The position numbers and the translations under genes are program-made. Shown piece after piece: positions 5,623-5,859 of a stretch of DNA of 5,859 nt (the first letter of the stretch is position 1; each line of letters opens with the position of its first letter). Source of the stretch: Novosphingobium sp. (lineage in GTDB: Bacteria > Pseudomonadota > Alphaproteobacteria > Sphingomonadales > Sphingomonadaceae); assembly GCA_020853995.1 (NCBI GenBank), contig JADYXV010000168.1:1-5859 (forward strand), written 5' to 3'. The notes under the pieces are model-generated. The model was not told where the DNA came from, made no database searches, and saw only the letters and a program-made list of their open reading frames with translations.

Positions 5623-5859
5623 TGAGCGCTGACCGCAGGCACCGGCACACCACTTCGTCGCGCTGATTGATAAGTTCGTGCCTGAACGTCACGATTCCGG
5701 CGTTGGGCCGTGATTTTGACTCCTTCAACTCCACCACTTCGCTTATTGCGCGCATGGTATCGCCGATGAACACCGGCGCGGGCATCACCAGCTTGTCATA
5801 ACCAAGGTTCGCCACCAGCGTGCCCAGCGTCGTGTCTCCCACCGAAAGCCCCACCATCA
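5591..5859 (-). CDS. MaoC family dehydratase, C-terminal part (runs off the right edge)
   Basis: This is the 3' portion of a hot-dog-fold MaoC-like (enoyl-CoA hydratase type) gene. Such enzymes hydrate or dehydrate acyl-CoA thioesters. About 89 codons are visible, roughly the last 60% of a 150-residue protein. Visible family features are GLSVGDTTLGTLVANLGYD, then PAPVFIGDTMRAISEV (the conserved P.PVF.GDT.. turn), SKSRPNAGIVTFRHELINQRD, and a closing CRCLRSALIKRD. This pattern is like the MaoC proteins close to mesaconyl-CoA/beta-methylmalyl-CoA hydratases, but the substrate cannot be set. The catalytic Asp/His segment normally sits in the N-terminal half and is outside the window. The ATG at 5857 is probably internal, because the frame continues to the edge. 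Its stop (5593-5591) lies inside the LysR gene. No functional link to the redox genes is evident. Confidence 0.82.
   Translation of the reverse strand, partial: MVGLSVGDTTLGTLVANLGYDKLVMPAPVFIGDTMRAISEVVELKESKSRPNAGIVTFRHELINQRDEVVCRCLRSALIKRDTAEALP

Overview
The window reads as a high-GC alphaproteobacterial chromosome segment. Codon choice, the YhaJ/pirin-type gene content and the MaoC type all suggest a sphingomonad (Novosphingobium/Erythrobacter-like). That assignment is an impression from protein style, not a computed match. There is no sign of an insertion sequence, phage, CRISPR array, tRNA or rRNA.

Layout, left to right. Positions 1-194 hold no gene I can defend. A 67-residue acidic ORF of unknown function (195-398, +) follows. 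It converges on a minus-strand block of four genes, transcribed right to left: pirin (4595-3870), nitroreductase (3839-3264), a COG2509-type FAD-dependent dehydrogenase (3204-1570) and an HI0933/YhiN-type flavoprotein (1573-395). The last of these carries an in-frame TGA in a conserved motif and is annotated as a pseudogene. The two flavoprotein genes overlap by four bases (GTGA). The pirin and nitroreductase genes are 30 nt apart. A 59-nt gap with a strong stem-loop separates the nitroreductase from the dehydrogenase gene.

Divergent from pirin, and reading right, is a LysR-family regulator (4717-5622, +) that resembles E. coli YhaJ. The 121-nt intergenic region contains two related TCGAA...CGA dyads that look like LysR operators, overlapping divergent promoters, and a perfect 6-bp inverted repeat in the pirin leader. 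The LysR gene overlaps, tail to tail by 32 bp, the 3' end of a MaoC-family dehydratase gene that runs off the right edge.

Functional reading (inference): LysR, pirin and nitroreductase form a small regulated redox module. It is comparable to the E. coli yhaJ-yhaK pair, which responds to aromatic or quinone-type compounds. The flavoprotein pair downstream may be a second transcription unit or a read-through part of the same one. I see no wholly new type of system. The points most worth following are the interrupted flavoprotein and the structured control regions.
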